This document shows, in pieces, positions 1 to 7,267 of a stretch of 64,000 bases of DNA. A program made the translations under genes and the position numbers. Origin of the DNA: Anaerolineae bacterium (GTDB taxonomy: Bacteria > Chloroflexota > Anaerolineae > 4572-78 > J111); assembly GCA_023382535.1 (NCBI GenBank), contig JAHDWA010000011.1:174349-238348 (forward strand), in the 5' to 3' direction. Within the stretch, counting starts at the first letter, position 1. Each line of letters begins with the position of its first letter. Below the pieces are notes generated by a model. It saw nothing but the letters and a program-made list of their open reading frames with translations. It was not told the DNA's origin and searched no databases.

Positions 1-2
1 GT

Positions 3-71
3 GTGGAGGAACTGTTAACAGTGCCGGGAATGACTCGCTCCGTAGCTGAGAAATTAAAAGAAGATTTATAG
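3..71 (+). CDS. uvrC: C-terminal end of UvrC-like excinuclease subunit (partial)
   Basis: The window opens inside a coding frame. Its last 22 residues contain VPGMTRSVAEKL and end at TAG (69-71). This is a helix-hairpin-helix element of the kind that closes UvrC, the nuclease subunit of the UvrABC nucleotide-excision-repair complex, where it helps bind DNA around the 5' incision. Only the tail is visible, so other proteins with a terminal HhH cannot be excluded. The motif spacing and the stop soon after it fit UvrC well. Confidence 0.6.
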   Translation: MEELLTVPGMTRSVAEKLKEDL

Positions 72-73
72 GT

Positions 74-117
74 CGGGAGTAGGGGGTAAGTTAAAAATCT
101 CTCTACTCCCTACTCCT
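74..117. repeat. Heptamer-word inverted repeat (GGGAGTA family)
   Basis: The left arm runs GGGAGTA-GGGGGTA and the right arm CTACTCC-CTACTCC. GGAGTAGGG (76-84) pairs with CCCTACTCC (108-116). It lies directly after the uvrC stop, so it could act as a weak terminator. It also belongs to the family of degenerate 7-8-nt word repeats seen throughout this window. Confidence 0.6.
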
Positions 118-161
118 CTCTTTAAGGCCATTGCCAAGCATCGGCGAGTGTGGTAAGATAG

Positions 162-240
162 AAGCAAGGTAGCAAGTAACAGGTAGAGGTAGCACCAGAA
201 CAAGTGTTACTTTAGCGACTTTGCTACCCTGCTACATGCT
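162..240. repeat. GGTAGCA-word repeat upstream of tpiA
   Basis: Copies of the word GGTAGCA and variants (GTAACAG, GGTAGAG) are followed by the complementary words GCTACCC and GCTACAT near the tpiA ribosome-binding site. The same word recurs at about 16.8 kb and 25.5 kb. The arms are imperfect and spaced apart. Confidence 0.5.
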
Positions 241-264
241 TAAATCTAATAAGGAGATAGTTCC

Positions 265-1035
265 ATGATGCGAACACCGATTATTGCCGGAAATTGGAAA
301 ATGCACAAGACTCTGGCCGAGGCGGTGCAGTTGGCCCACGAAATTCGCGAGGCTGTGGCCGACATCCATGGGGTGGACATTGTTCTCTGTCCACCCTTTA
401 CGGCGTTGGGCGGAGTCGAGGGAGTGATTGCTGCGAGTAAGCTTGGTTTGGGGGCGCAAAATATGTATTGGGAGGAGCTAGGGGCGTTCACCGGCGAAAT
501 TTCACCGCTGATGCTGGACGGATTGTGCGACTATGTGATTCTGGGCCACTCCGAACGCCGCCAATTTTTTGGCGAAACGGATGAAGGAGTCAACAAAAAG
601 ACCAAGGCCGCCCTGGCCCATCACCTGATCCCCATTGTCTGTGTAGGCGAGAATCTGGCCCAAAATGAGGCCGGCGAAACAGCCGCCGTGGTCGGGGGGC
701 AGGTCAAAGCGGCCTTTGCCGGCCTCACCGCCGAGGAGGCAGTCAAAGTTATTGTCGCTTATGAGCCAATCTGGGCCATTGGCACCGGCAAAAACGCCGA
801 CCCGGCGACGGCCAACAGCATTATCGGCCTCAGCATTCGCGGGGCCATCGCTGACATGTACGGCGAAGAAGTCGCCCAACAGGTACGGGTCCAGTACGGC
901 GGCAGTGTCAAGCCCGACAACATCGAAGCCTACATGTCCCAACCTGATATTGACGGCGCTCTGGTCGGCGGGGCCAGCCTGAAAACAGACAGTTTTGTCG
1001 CCCTGGTCAAAGGCGCGCTGGTGAAAGTGCGTTAA
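265..1035 (+). CDS. tpiA: Triosephosphate isomerase
   Basis: This cytoplasmic TIM-barrel enzyme interconverts dihydroxyacetone phosphate and glyceraldehyde 3-phosphate in glycolysis and gluconeogenesis. The 256-residue length is normal. The active-site set is complete: Asn10 and Lys12 in GNWKM, electrophile His95 in LGHSERR, and the general base Glu167 in VAYEPIWAIGTG. The phosphate-binding loops YGGSVKPDN (211-219) and GALVGGASL near residue 235 are also present. AAGGAG at 251-256 is well placed for the tandem ATG-ATG start, so initiation may be at 265 or 268. No other glycolytic gene is adjacent in the window; the upstream neighbour is the uvrC-like end. Confidence 0.97.
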   Translation: MMRTPIIAGNWKMHKTLAEAVQLAHEIREAVADIHGVDIVLCPPFTALGGVEGVIAASKLGLGAQNMYWEELGAFTGEISPLMLDGLCDYVILGHSERRQFFGETDEGVNKKTKAALAHHLIPIVCVGENLAQNEAGETAAVVGGQVKAAFAGLTAEEAVKVIVAYEPIWAIGTGKNADPATANSIIGLSIRGAIADMYGEEVAQQVRVQYGGSVKPDNIEAYMSQPDIDGALVGGASLKTDSFVALVKGALVKVR

Positions 1036-1039
1036 AAGT

Positions 1040-1084
1040 TTACCCTGGTTCCCAAACTGACGCAAAGCGTGGGAACCAGGGTAA
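1040..1084. repeat. Perfect 15-bp inverted repeat after tpiA
   Basis: TTACCCTGGTTCCCA (1040-1054) and its exact complement (1070-1084) flank a 15-nt loop. It starts 5 nt after the tpiA stop and could terminate or protect that mRNA, though no T-run follows. It is followed by AACGTTC-type words (about 1095-1113), so it looks like another member of the window's palindrome set. Confidence 0.75.
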
Positions 1085-1119
1085 CTTTCGACGTTCTAAC
1101 GTTCAACGTTCCAACTCTC

Positions 1120-1884
1120 ATGAACGGTTGGTCTGTTCTTTTTTGGCTCATTGTTTCTTTTCTCTTAATGTACCCCCTGAAACGGTGGATTACCGCGCAT
1201 GTTCAGGGGGTTGCTTTTTTGCTGACCGGCAGTCCCCAGGTGGCGATGTGGCTCTTTTGGGCGCTGTTTCTGCCCGGAACCGTGCTGCACGAGATCAGTC
1301 ACTGGCTCACCGCCTTTTTGTTAGGGGTTAAAACGGGCCGTTTTACCCTCTGGCCGCATATGAAAAAGAGCGGTGAGCTGCAAATGGGTTCGGTGCAGGT
1401 AGAGCTAAGTGACCCCTTCCGCCACAGCCTGATTGGCCTGGCCCCGCTCCTGTTCGGCACCTTGGCTGTCCTATTGATTGGGCAGGGCCGGCTGGCGTTG
1501 GACCGGCTGGGCGCGGCGTTCGGCAGCGGCGACCTGGAAGTCATCGGGCAGGCCGTTGGCCAGATTCTGAGCGTACCCGACGTTTGGCTCTGGGTTTACC
1601 TCATCTTTGCCATTTCCAATGCCATGCTACCCAGCGCCTCCGACCGTGAGTCCTGGCGAACCGTCCTTATCTACCTGGCCCTCGCCCTGATGTTGACCGT
1701 TGGCCTGGGCCTCAACCCCAGCGTCCCCCCCGAATTACAGAACTTTGGCCTGGCTGTGATTGCCTATCTTCTCTTCGCCTTCGTCATCACCATTGCCGTG
1801 GACCTGTTTTTCATCCTCCTCATTGCCTCCACCGAAACCGTCTTTACCTGGATGCTGGGCCGGCGGGTGCAGTATAACCGTTAA
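1120..1884 (+). CDS. Multi-pass membrane protein with HExxH motif, M50-like metalloprotease candidate
   Basis: This is a protein of about 254 residues with several hydrophobic segments. HEISH lies at residues 57-61 inside a predicted membrane helix (after LPGTVL). A second polar motif, NAMLPSASDRES, lies near residues 167-178. The HExxH plus a downstream N-x-x-P...D motif is the layout of site-2-type (M50) intramembrane zinc proteases, so a membrane-embedded protease is plausible; the substrate is unknown. I prefer ATG 1120 over a GTG at 1069. The earlier start lies within the loop of the inverted repeat, and nothing conserved-looking is encoded before 1120. No clear Shine-Dalgarno precedes 1120. 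Confidence 0.7.
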   Translation: MNGWSVLFWLIVSFLLMYPLKRWITAHVQGVAFLLTGSPQVAMWLFWALFLPGTVLHEISHWLTAFLLGVKTGRFTLWPHMKKSGELQMGSVQVELSDPFRHSLIGLAPLLFGTLAVLLIGQGRLALDRLGAAFGSGDLEVIGQAVGQILSVPDVWLWVYLIFAISNAMLPSASDRESWRTVLIYLALALMLTVGLGLNPSVPPELQNFGLAVIAYLLFAFVITIAVDLFFILLIASTETVFTWMLGRRVQYNR

Positions 1885-1909
1885 GCAGCAAAATACAACA
1901 AAACGATGA

Positions 1910-1939
1910 TTGACAAACCGGCTTACCATGCGCTATAAT
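1910..1939 (+). promoter_or_regulatory. Consensus sigma70-type promoter
   Basis: TTGACA (1910-1915) and TATAAT (1934-1939) are both perfect and separated by 18 nt. Transcription would begin near 1946 and read into the structured leader and twin terminators that follow. It is the strongest-looking promoter in the window. Confidence 0.85.
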
Positions 1940-1945
1940 CACCCT

Positions 1946-2117
1946 ATCACTGGTCAACTGGAGATGCACTCAATGTTCAATATGGCTTTGATCAACTCAC
2001 CTGCGGGTGTTGGCGGCGGAGTGACCGCCGGGCCATATCGTAGTGCGTCTATCGCCTTTTAGTTGTTAAGTTAAATTACAACCCAGCCGCGAGCGCCCTA
2101 CGCCTCGCGGCTTTTTG
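1946..2117 (+). ncRNA. Candidate structured RNA with its own promoter and terminator
   Basis: Between a consensus promoter and an intrinsic terminator the sequence folds into nested helices. P1 is 1962-1970 with 2042-2050 (9 bp, one G-U). P2 is 1980-1986 with 2032-2038 (7 bp, perfect). Two inner hairpins sit at 1998-2009 (CACC/GGTG) and 2012-2029 (GGCGG/CCGCC). An asymmetric internal loop (9 nt and 3 nt) separates P1 from P2, which is the look of a ligand-binding or protein-binding RNA. A 29-32-codon ORF (1964 or 1973 to 2062) overlaps the whole structure, so a leader peptide is an alternative. I recognise no known riboswitch family. The next gene is a GNAT acetyltransferase at 2260. Confidence 0.5.
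2085..2117 (+). terminator. Intrinsic terminator 1 of a tandem pair
   Basis: AGCCGCGAG (2085-2093) pairs with CTCGCGGCT (2104-2112) and is followed by a T-run (TTTTTG). It ends the structured leader transcript, or attenuates read-through into the acetyltransferase gene. Confidence 0.85.
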
Positions 2118-2155
2118 TTTGAGAAGATACATTTTTAGGCACATCCCCCTTGAAC

Positions 2156-2186
2156 AAGCCGCGACCCCAACCTCGCGGCTTTTTTA
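2156..2186 (+). terminator. Intrinsic terminator 2, near-copy of the first
   Basis: AGCCGCGA (2157-2164) pairs with TCGCGGCT (2173-2180), then TTTTTT. The stem has the same sequence as terminator 1 although the loops and flanks differ. It lies about 75 nt before the acetyltransferase start, so any transcript from the 1910 promoter must pass two terminators. Confidence 0.85.
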
Positions 2187-2259
2187 TTGCCAGACAGGCA
2201 GCAGCCACGCTCTTTTGAGAGAGCTGGTCAATCTAAAATTCAAAACCAGGAGGGAATTT

Positions 2260-3606
2260 ATGCCTATACCGAGTGACACCATAAACCTACCCAAAGACCT
2301 GGGCGATGGTCTCGTTCTTCGCCGGGCCACGCTGGCCGACACCGAGGCCGTGGCTGCCTTGAACGCCCGCATTCTGGCCGAGGAAAACGAGCCGCCCGAG
2401 GTCTTTGAAGCCTGGACGCGCGACCTGATGTCGGGCCGCCACCCGACCAACACCGCGGCTGATTTTATCGTGGTCGAAGATACCCGGACGGCCCAAGTTG
2501 TCAGCTCGGCCTGCCTTATTCCCCAGGTCTGGCAATATGAGGACATTCCTTTTGGGGTGGGGCGGCCGGAGCTGGTGGTGACCGATCCGGCCTATCGCCG
2601 CCGGGGATTGGTGCGGACCATTTTTGGAGCGCTCCATGCTCTCAGCGCCGCCCAGGGCCACCTGGTCCAGGGCATCACTGGTATCCCCTGGTTCTACCGC
2701 CAGTTTGGTTACGAATATGCCCTGCCGCTGATGGGCATGCGCCTCCTTAACCTGTCCGAGGTGCCCGTCTTGAAAGAAGACGAAACAGAGCTGTTCCAGG
2801 TCCGCCCGGCCGTTGAGGCTGACATCCCGGCGCTGCTGCCTCTCTACCAACGCCAGTGCGCCGGCAAGCTGGTCACCACTCACATTGACGAGACCCGTTG
2901 GCGCTACGACTTAACCGGCCACAGTCCCAACTCGCTTGCCGGGATCCGTGTCTTTTGTATGCTCGACCAAAATGAAATGGTTGTCGGCTACTTTTCCACC
3001 GGCCTCTTGCCCTGGCATGGCCGCTTGACGGTCTGGGAAATCACCACGGCAGCAGGCATTTCCTTACGAGCCGTGCTGCCCAGTGTAACTCGTGCTCTGA
3101 AAACCCAGGCAGAAACCTTCTCGGCCAGCCCCGGAGAACAAAATATTACCGGGCTGCGTTTTGCTTTGGGTGAAGCGCATCCCTTGTACGAAGCCTTTGA
3201 CGCCAAATTAGGGCCATTTCAGAAACCCTATGCCTGGTACGTTCGCGTGGCCGATGTCCCGGACTTTATCCGCCGCATTGCCCCCGCCCTGGAACGGCGG
3301 CTGGCCGATTCGGTGATGAGCGGCTACAGCGGCGAGTTAAAAATGAGCTTCTACCGGGGCGGCCTGCGCCTGGGCTTTGAGCGAGGCCGGCTGAGCGAAG
3401 CCGCCGACTGGCAGCCCCCCGACAGTGACCATTCGTGGGATGGCGCCGGCTTCCCACCTCTCGTCTTTTTGCAACTGCTGTTCGGCTACCGCTCTCTGAG
3501 TGAACTGCACTATGCCTTTGCCGACTGCTGGGCCGATGAAGAGCCAACCTTGTTACTCAATGCTCTCTTCCCCAAGAAGGTCTCGCTGGTTTTTCCTTTG
3601 GGGTGA
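2260..3606 (+). CDS. GNAT-family N-acetyltransferase, two-domain Eis-like
   Basis: This protein of about 448 residues should acetylate an amine using acetyl-CoA in the cytoplasm; the substrate is unknown. The N-terminal GNAT fold carries the acetyl-CoA pyrophosphate-binding stretch VVTDPAYRRRGLVR near residues 105-118, followed by GIPWFYRQFGYEYAL, typical of motif B. A second GNAT-like half follows (from about residue 180), then a C-terminal SCP2-like domain. That is the three-part layout of Eis-type acetyltransferases. AGGAGG (about 2249-2254) is 6-7 nt before ATG 2260, so the longer frame opening at 2119 inside the terminator region is not used. It lies downstream of the promoter/RNA/terminator unit, which may control it by attenuation. 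Confidence 0.82.
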   Translation: MPIPSDTINLPKDLGDGLVLRRATLADTEAVAALNARILAEENEPPEVFEAWTRDLMSGRHPTNTAADFIVVEDTRTAQVVSSACLIPQVWQYEDIPFGVGRPELVVTDPAYRRRGLVRTIFGALHALSAAQGHLVQGITGIPWFYRQFGYEYALPLMGMRLLNLSEVPVLKEDETELFQVRPAVEADIPALLPLYQRQCAGKLVTTHIDETRWRYDLTGHSPNSLAGIRVFCMLDQNEMVVGYFSTGLLPWHGRLTVWEITTAAGISLRAVLPSVTRALKTQAETFSASPGEQNITGLRFALGEAHPLYEAFDAKLGPFQKPYAWYVRVADVPDFIRRIAPALERRLADSVMSGYSGELKMSFYRGGLRLGFERGRLSEAADWQPPDSDHSWDGAGFPPLVFLQLLFGYRSLSELHYAFADCWADEEPTLLLNALFPKKVSLVFPLG

Positions 3607-3610
3607 AAAC

Positions 3611-3669
3611 GACCGCCGACGGCTGGTCGCCAATCTATGACGGCGGTCGCTGGTCTGCGGTCGGCGGTC
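3611..3669. repeat. GACCGCCGAC-word inverted repeat
   Basis: GACCGCCGAC (3611-3620) is matched by GTCGGCGGTC (3660-3669), with more copies of the GGCGGTC and GGTCG words in between. The same word family reappears at 18086-18146. It fills most of the gap between the acetyltransferase and the ABC-F gene. Confidence 0.75.
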
Positions 3670-3701
3670 ATTAATTATTACTTTAATCACAGAGGTGAGT
3701 C

Positions 3702-5369
3702 ATGCTTTACGTCACCAAACTATCAAAAAGCTACGGTCCCGAAACCATCCTGACCGACGTCTCGTTCATCATCAATCCGGGCGAGCGGGTGGGCCTGGTC
3801 GGGCCAAACGGCTCCGGCAAGACTACCTTGCTGCGGGTTATCACCGGCCTGGAGCCGGCCGACAGCGGCGGGGTGCGTTTCGACCCGCCGGACCTGTCGC
3901 CGGGCTACCTGACCCAGGCCTTGGTTTTTGAACCGGGTGAGACGGTCCAGGCGGCTCTGTCCCGCCTGACCGCCGCTCACAGCCAAGCCTGGACCGACTT
4001 GCAGGAGTTGGCCGCGGCAATGGCCGCTTCACCGGGCGGAGATCACCTCTCAACCTTGACCAAAGCTTACGCCGAAGCCGAGTCACGCTTTGAGGCGGCC
4101 GGGGGGTACCCGTTAGAGGCCCGGTTGGAGGCAGTGCTGACCGGATTAAGTCTGGCCGACGTCCCACGCGGCCTGCCGGTAGAGCGCTTGAGTGGCGGGC
4201 AAAAAACCCGGCTGGGCCTGGCCGGACTGCTGATCCAGCAGCCGCGCCTGCTTCTGCTGGACGAGCCGACCAATCACCTGGACATTGACGCCCTGACCTG
4301 GCTGGAACGCTGGCTGGCCGATTATGACGGCGCCGCCCTGATTGTCTCGCACGACCGGGCCTTTTTGGATGCGACCACCAGCCGCACCCTGCTGCTTGAC
4401 CTGGCGACTCACACCCTGCGCGATTTCGCCGGGAACTACACGGCCGCAGTTGAAACCATCGCCCGCGAACGGGAGCAGCAGTGGCAAGCTTACAGCGACC
4501 AGCAGGAGGAGATCTTGCGCCTGCAAAATGCGGCCCGGCAGTTACGCGGCCTGGCCAAATTCAAGCGAGGCGGCAAAACCGACCGGGACAACGACAAGTT
4601 TGCCAAAGCTTTCTTTGCCAACCGCAGCATCGGCACCGTTAGCCGGGCCAAGCACATCGAGCAGCGGCTGGAGCGGCTGCTGGCCGAAGAACGGGTGGAC
4701 AAGCCGGGCCGCCAGTGGCAGCTCAAGCTGAATTTTGCCGGCGATGCCGGCGGCGCACGCCAGGTGTTGAGCCTGGAGAATGTCGGCATGGCTTTTGGCA
4801 GCCGCCCTTTGTTTAGCGGGATCAACCTGACCCTGACCCACGGCCAGAGAGTCGCCCTAGTCGGCCCCAACGGCGAGGGCAAAACGACCCTACTGCGGCT
4901 CATCGCTGGCGAGCTGGCCCCGACGAGCGGCCAGATTCGCCTGGGCAGCGGGGTCAAGCTGGGCTACTTTGCCCAGGAGCAGGAACGTTTGGACCCGGCC
5001 AGCACGCCCTACGACACCATCCGGGCAGTAGCGGCTAATATGAGTCAAACAGAAATCCGTAGTTTTCTGCACTTCTTCCTCTTTGCCGGCGATGATGCCT
5101 TTGTACCGGTAGCTAACCTCAGTTATGGCGAGCGGGCGCGGTTGATGCTGGCACTGCTAGTCGCCGAGGGCTGCAACTTTTTGCTCCTGGACGAGCCGGT
5201 CAATCACCTCGATATCCCCAGCCGGGAGCGGTTTGAAGAGGCCCTCGCCCAGTTTCCCGGTACCCTCCTGGCCGTGGTCCATGACCGGGCCTTCATTCGC
5301 CGGGTAGCTACCCAGGTCTGGGAGATGCGGCAAGGGCAGGTAAAGGAACGGCGGGATTTTACCGGTTGA
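3702..5369 (+). CDS. ABC-F family ATPase (ribosome-associated type)
   Basis: This 555-residue soluble protein has two ABC ATPase domains and no membrane segment, which is the ABC-F architecture. Members bind the ribosomal E-site to rescue stalled translation, and some confer antibiotic resistance. NBD1 has Walker A GPNGSGKTT (34-42), signature LSGGQ (163-167) and Walker B with DEPTNHLD (187-194). A charged linker (about 250-340, including KFKRGGKTDRDNDKF) corresponds to the P-site tRNA interaction motif. NBD2 has GPNGEGKTT (388-396), a degenerate signature LSYGE (473-477) and DEPVNHLD. GAGGTGA lies 5 nt upstream of the ATG. It appears to be a single-gene unit. Specialisation as a resistance protein or a housekeeping factor cannot be told here. 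Confidence 0.93.
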   Translation: MLYVTKLSKSYGPETILTDVSFIINPGERVGLVGPNGSGKTTLLRVITGLEPADSGGVRFDPPDLSPGYLTQALVFEPGETVQAALSRLTAAHSQAWTDLQELAAAMAASPGGDHLSTLTKAYAEAESRFEAAGGYPLEARLEAVLTGLSLADVPRGLPVERLSGGQKTRLGLAGLLIQQPRLLLLDEPTNHLDIDALTWLERWLADYDGAALIVSHDRAFLDATTSRTLLLDLATHTLRDFAGNYTAAVETIAREREQQWQAYSDQQEEILRLQNAARQLRGLAKFKRGGKTDRDNDKFAKAFFANRSIGTVSRAKHIEQRLERLLAEERVDKPGRQWQLKLNFAGDAGGARQVLSLENVGMAFGSRPLFSGINLTLTHGQRVALVGPNGEGKTTLLRLIAGELAPTSGQIRLGSGVKLGYFAQEQERLDPASTPYDTIRAVAANMSQTEIRSFLHFFLFAGDDAFVPVANLSYGERARLMLALLVAEGCNFLLLDEPVNHLDIPSRERFEEALAQFPGTLLAVVHDRAFIRRVATQVWEMRQGQVKERRDFTG

Positions 5370-5383
5370 AGGATCACTTTTTA

Positions 5384-5412
5384 TTGACACCCCTGTTATC
5401 TTTTGGCATAAT
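5384..5412 (+). promoter_or_regulatory. Sigma70-type promoter for the MoaD-like gene
   Basis: TTGACA (5384-5389), a 17-nt spacer and CATAAT (5407-5412) lie about 110 nt upstream of the MoaD-like start. It would serve the moaD-like/formamidase-family gene pair. Confidence 0.7.
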
Positions 5413-5521
5413 AGAACCAGGAAGCAGGATTTACTCCTGCCTTCATCCTCCGCCTCAACCACTTCCATCCAGGTGACTTCCCTGTTCGGTTCGACGAATA
5501 TCGGCACATGAGGAGAAAGTG

Positions 5522-5767
5522 ATGCTTATTCGTGTCCGCTTGGGCGCCGGCCTGTCTCTCCCGCCTGGCAACTCGCGCCTGTCGGTCAGCCTGTCCGAAA
5601 ACGCAACGGTGGCTGATCTTTTAGACCACCTTCGCGCCGAATACCCGACCCTCACCCCAAAAATCAACGTAGCTCTCCCGCTGGTCTCCGGCCGGCCCGT
5701 AGCCCCTTCCCACTGCCTGAGCGAGGCCCAGGAGGTGGCTCTGCTCCTCCCGGCAGCGGGAGGGTAG
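5522..5767 (+). CDS. MoaD/ThiS-like ubiquitin-fold sulfur carrier
   Basis: This protein of about 81 residues starts at ATG 5522 (AGGAG about 6 nt upstream; a GTG at 5519 is less well spaced). The C-terminus ...LLLPAAGG ends in the diglycine that E1-like enzymes adenylate and thiocarboxylate in MoaD and ThiS. The VADLLDHLRAEYP stretch fits the beta-grasp fold. It would act in molybdopterin synthesis or as a sulfur donor. No MoaE, MoeB or ThiG lies nearby. It is followed after 56 nt by an acetamidase/formamidase-family gene, so a dedicated pathway role is possible but unproven. Confidence 0.8.
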   Translation: MLIRVRLGAGLSLPPGNSRLSVSLSENATVADLLDHLRAEYPTLTPKINVALPLVSGRPVAPSHCLSEAQEVALLLPAAGG

Positions 5768-5823
5768 GCTTAACAGGTAAGACTCAAAATTTAGAACAAA
5801 TAATACAAGGAGGTATTTTTACA

Positions 5824-7161
5824 ATGTCAGCAGAATTACAGCAAGAACAAAAAGCCAACGGGGCGGGCCGTGAAACCGTCTTTGTGGACGAGTTTGTGGA
5901 TGGCGTTCTTGATCCAAATAAACCCATGCTCGGCCCTGTCCGCGATGGCGGGCACATTATCACCAATACCGCGCCGGGCTGCTGGGGGCCGATGATTACC
6001 CCGGCCATTCGCGGCGGCCACGAAGTTACCCGGCCCGTGGCTGTCGCCGGGGCGGAGGTGGGCGATGCCATCGCCATCCGCATTAAGAGTATCACCGTGA
6101 CATCCCTGGCGACTTCATCCGGCAACGACCAGTGGATGCAAGGCCGCTTCCTGGGCGACCCCTACATCGCCGGGCGCTGCCCCGACTGCGGCGCCCTGTA
6201 CCCGGAAACGGTGCTTAAGGGCATCGGCCCGACGGCGGTGCGCTGCGCCAAGTGCGGCGCCGACGCCACCCCCTTCACCTTTACCAATGGCTATACCATC
6301 TTCTTCGACGACAACCGCTCGGTCGGCGTCACCCTGGGCCAGGAAGCGGCGGAAGAGATTGCCAGCAGCGCCAAACGCTACGCCGCCCTGCCGGAAAAAT
6401 CAATTCAGAACCCAATCCTGGCTTTTGCCCCGCACGACCTGGTCGGCCTGGTCGCCCGGCTGCGCCCCTTTATGGGCCAACTGGGTACTACTCCGTCAAT
6501 TCCTATACCCGATTCGCACAACGCCGGCGATTTTGGCTCCTTCCTCGTCGGCGCGCCCCACGAATATGCGATCACCGCCGAACAGCTCCAGCAGCACCGC
6601 ACCGACGGCCACCTGGATATTGACGCGGTTCGAGCCGGGGCGATCATCGTTTGCCCGGTCAAAACGCCGGGCGGTGGGGTCTACCTGGGCGACATGCACG
6701 CTTTGCAGGGGGATGGTGAAATTGCGGGGCATACCTGTGATGTTTCCGGCTCGGTCACGCTGCAAGTCCACGTCCTCAAAGGGTTGAACATTGACGGCCC
6801 GATCCTGTTCCCGGTGATCGAAGACCTGCCCTTCCTGGCACGCCCGCTGTCGGCGGAGGAAAAAGCGCGGGCGCAGGCTGTGGCTCAAGCCTGGGGGGTG
6901 AGCCAGCTCGAAGAGTCGGCGCCCCTCTCCGTCATCGGCTCCGGCCCCGACCTGAACGCGGCCACCGACAACGGCCTGGAACGGGCCGCCGTGCTGCTGG
7001 ATATGACTGTGCCCGAAGTGAAAAACCGGGCCACTATCACCGGCGCGATTGAAATTGGCCGCCATCCGGGCGTGGTCCAGGTGACCTTCCGCGCCCCGCT
7101 GGACCGGCTGGAGCGCAAAGGTCTGCTGCCGTTTGTGCGGGATCAGTACGGGGTTGGGTAA
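5824..7161 (+). CDS. Acetamidase/formamidase family protein with zinc-ribbon insertion
   Basis: This 445-residue protein belongs to the FmdA/AmdA family, which hydrolyses short amides (formamide, acetamide) to ammonia and the acid. Family features include APGCWGPMITPA (50-61), RGGHEVTRP and the long stretch around DAVRAGAIIVCPVKTPGGGV and GDMHALQGDGE. Between residues 119 and 144 there is a Cys4 knuckle (C119, C122, C141, C144) of zinc-ribbon type, which I do not associate with the basic formamidase fold. AAGGAGGT precedes the ATG. The preceding gene encodes a MoaD-like carrier. The substrate may differ from simple amides. Confidence 0.85.
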   Translation: MSAELQQEQKANGAGRETVFVDEFVDGVLDPNKPMLGPVRDGGHIITNTAPGCWGPMITPAIRGGHEVTRPVAVAGAEVGDAIAIRIKSITVTSLATSSGNDQWMQGRFLGDPYIAGRCPDCGALYPETVLKGIGPTAVRCAKCGADATPFTFTNGYTIFFDDNRSVGVTLGQEAAEEIASSAKRYAALPEKSIQNPILAFAPHDLVGLVARLRPFMGQLGTTPSIPIPDSHNAGDFGSFLVGAPHEYAITAEQLQQHRTDGHLDIDAVRAGAIIVCPVKTPGGGVYLGDMHALQGDGEIAGHTCDVSGSVTLQVHVLKGLNIDGPILFPVIEDLPFLARPLSAEEKARAQAVAQAWGVSQLEESAPLSVIGSGPDLNAATDNGLERAAVLLDMTVPEVKNRATITGAIEIGRHPGVVQVTFRAPLDRLERKGLLPFVRDQYGVG

Positions 7162-7193
7162 TGGTTTTTGAGCAGTAAATTCGGTAAAGTGTT

Positions 7194-7264
7194 TGGAAGG
7201 CTGGAAGGCTGGAAGGTTGGCTAGAGCCTCTTTATCCAGTCCTCCAGCCTTCCATTCTTCCAGG
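7194..7264. repeat. TGGAAGGC octamer-word inverted repeat
   Basis: Three tandem octamers (TGGAAGGC, TGGAAGGC, TGGAAGGT) face complementary octamers (CAGCCTTC, CATTCTTC). The perfectly paired core is TGGAAGGCTGGA (7202-7213) with 7243-7254. It sits between convergent genes and ends at the 3' end of the transglutaminase-like gene. Related elements are at 14555 and 53462. Confidence 0.8.
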
Positions 7265-7267
7265 TTA

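Noticed and set aside
2119..2259. N-terminal 47-residue extension of the GNAT protein
   Set aside because: It would run through the second terminator; AGGAGG is correctly placed only for ATG 2260.
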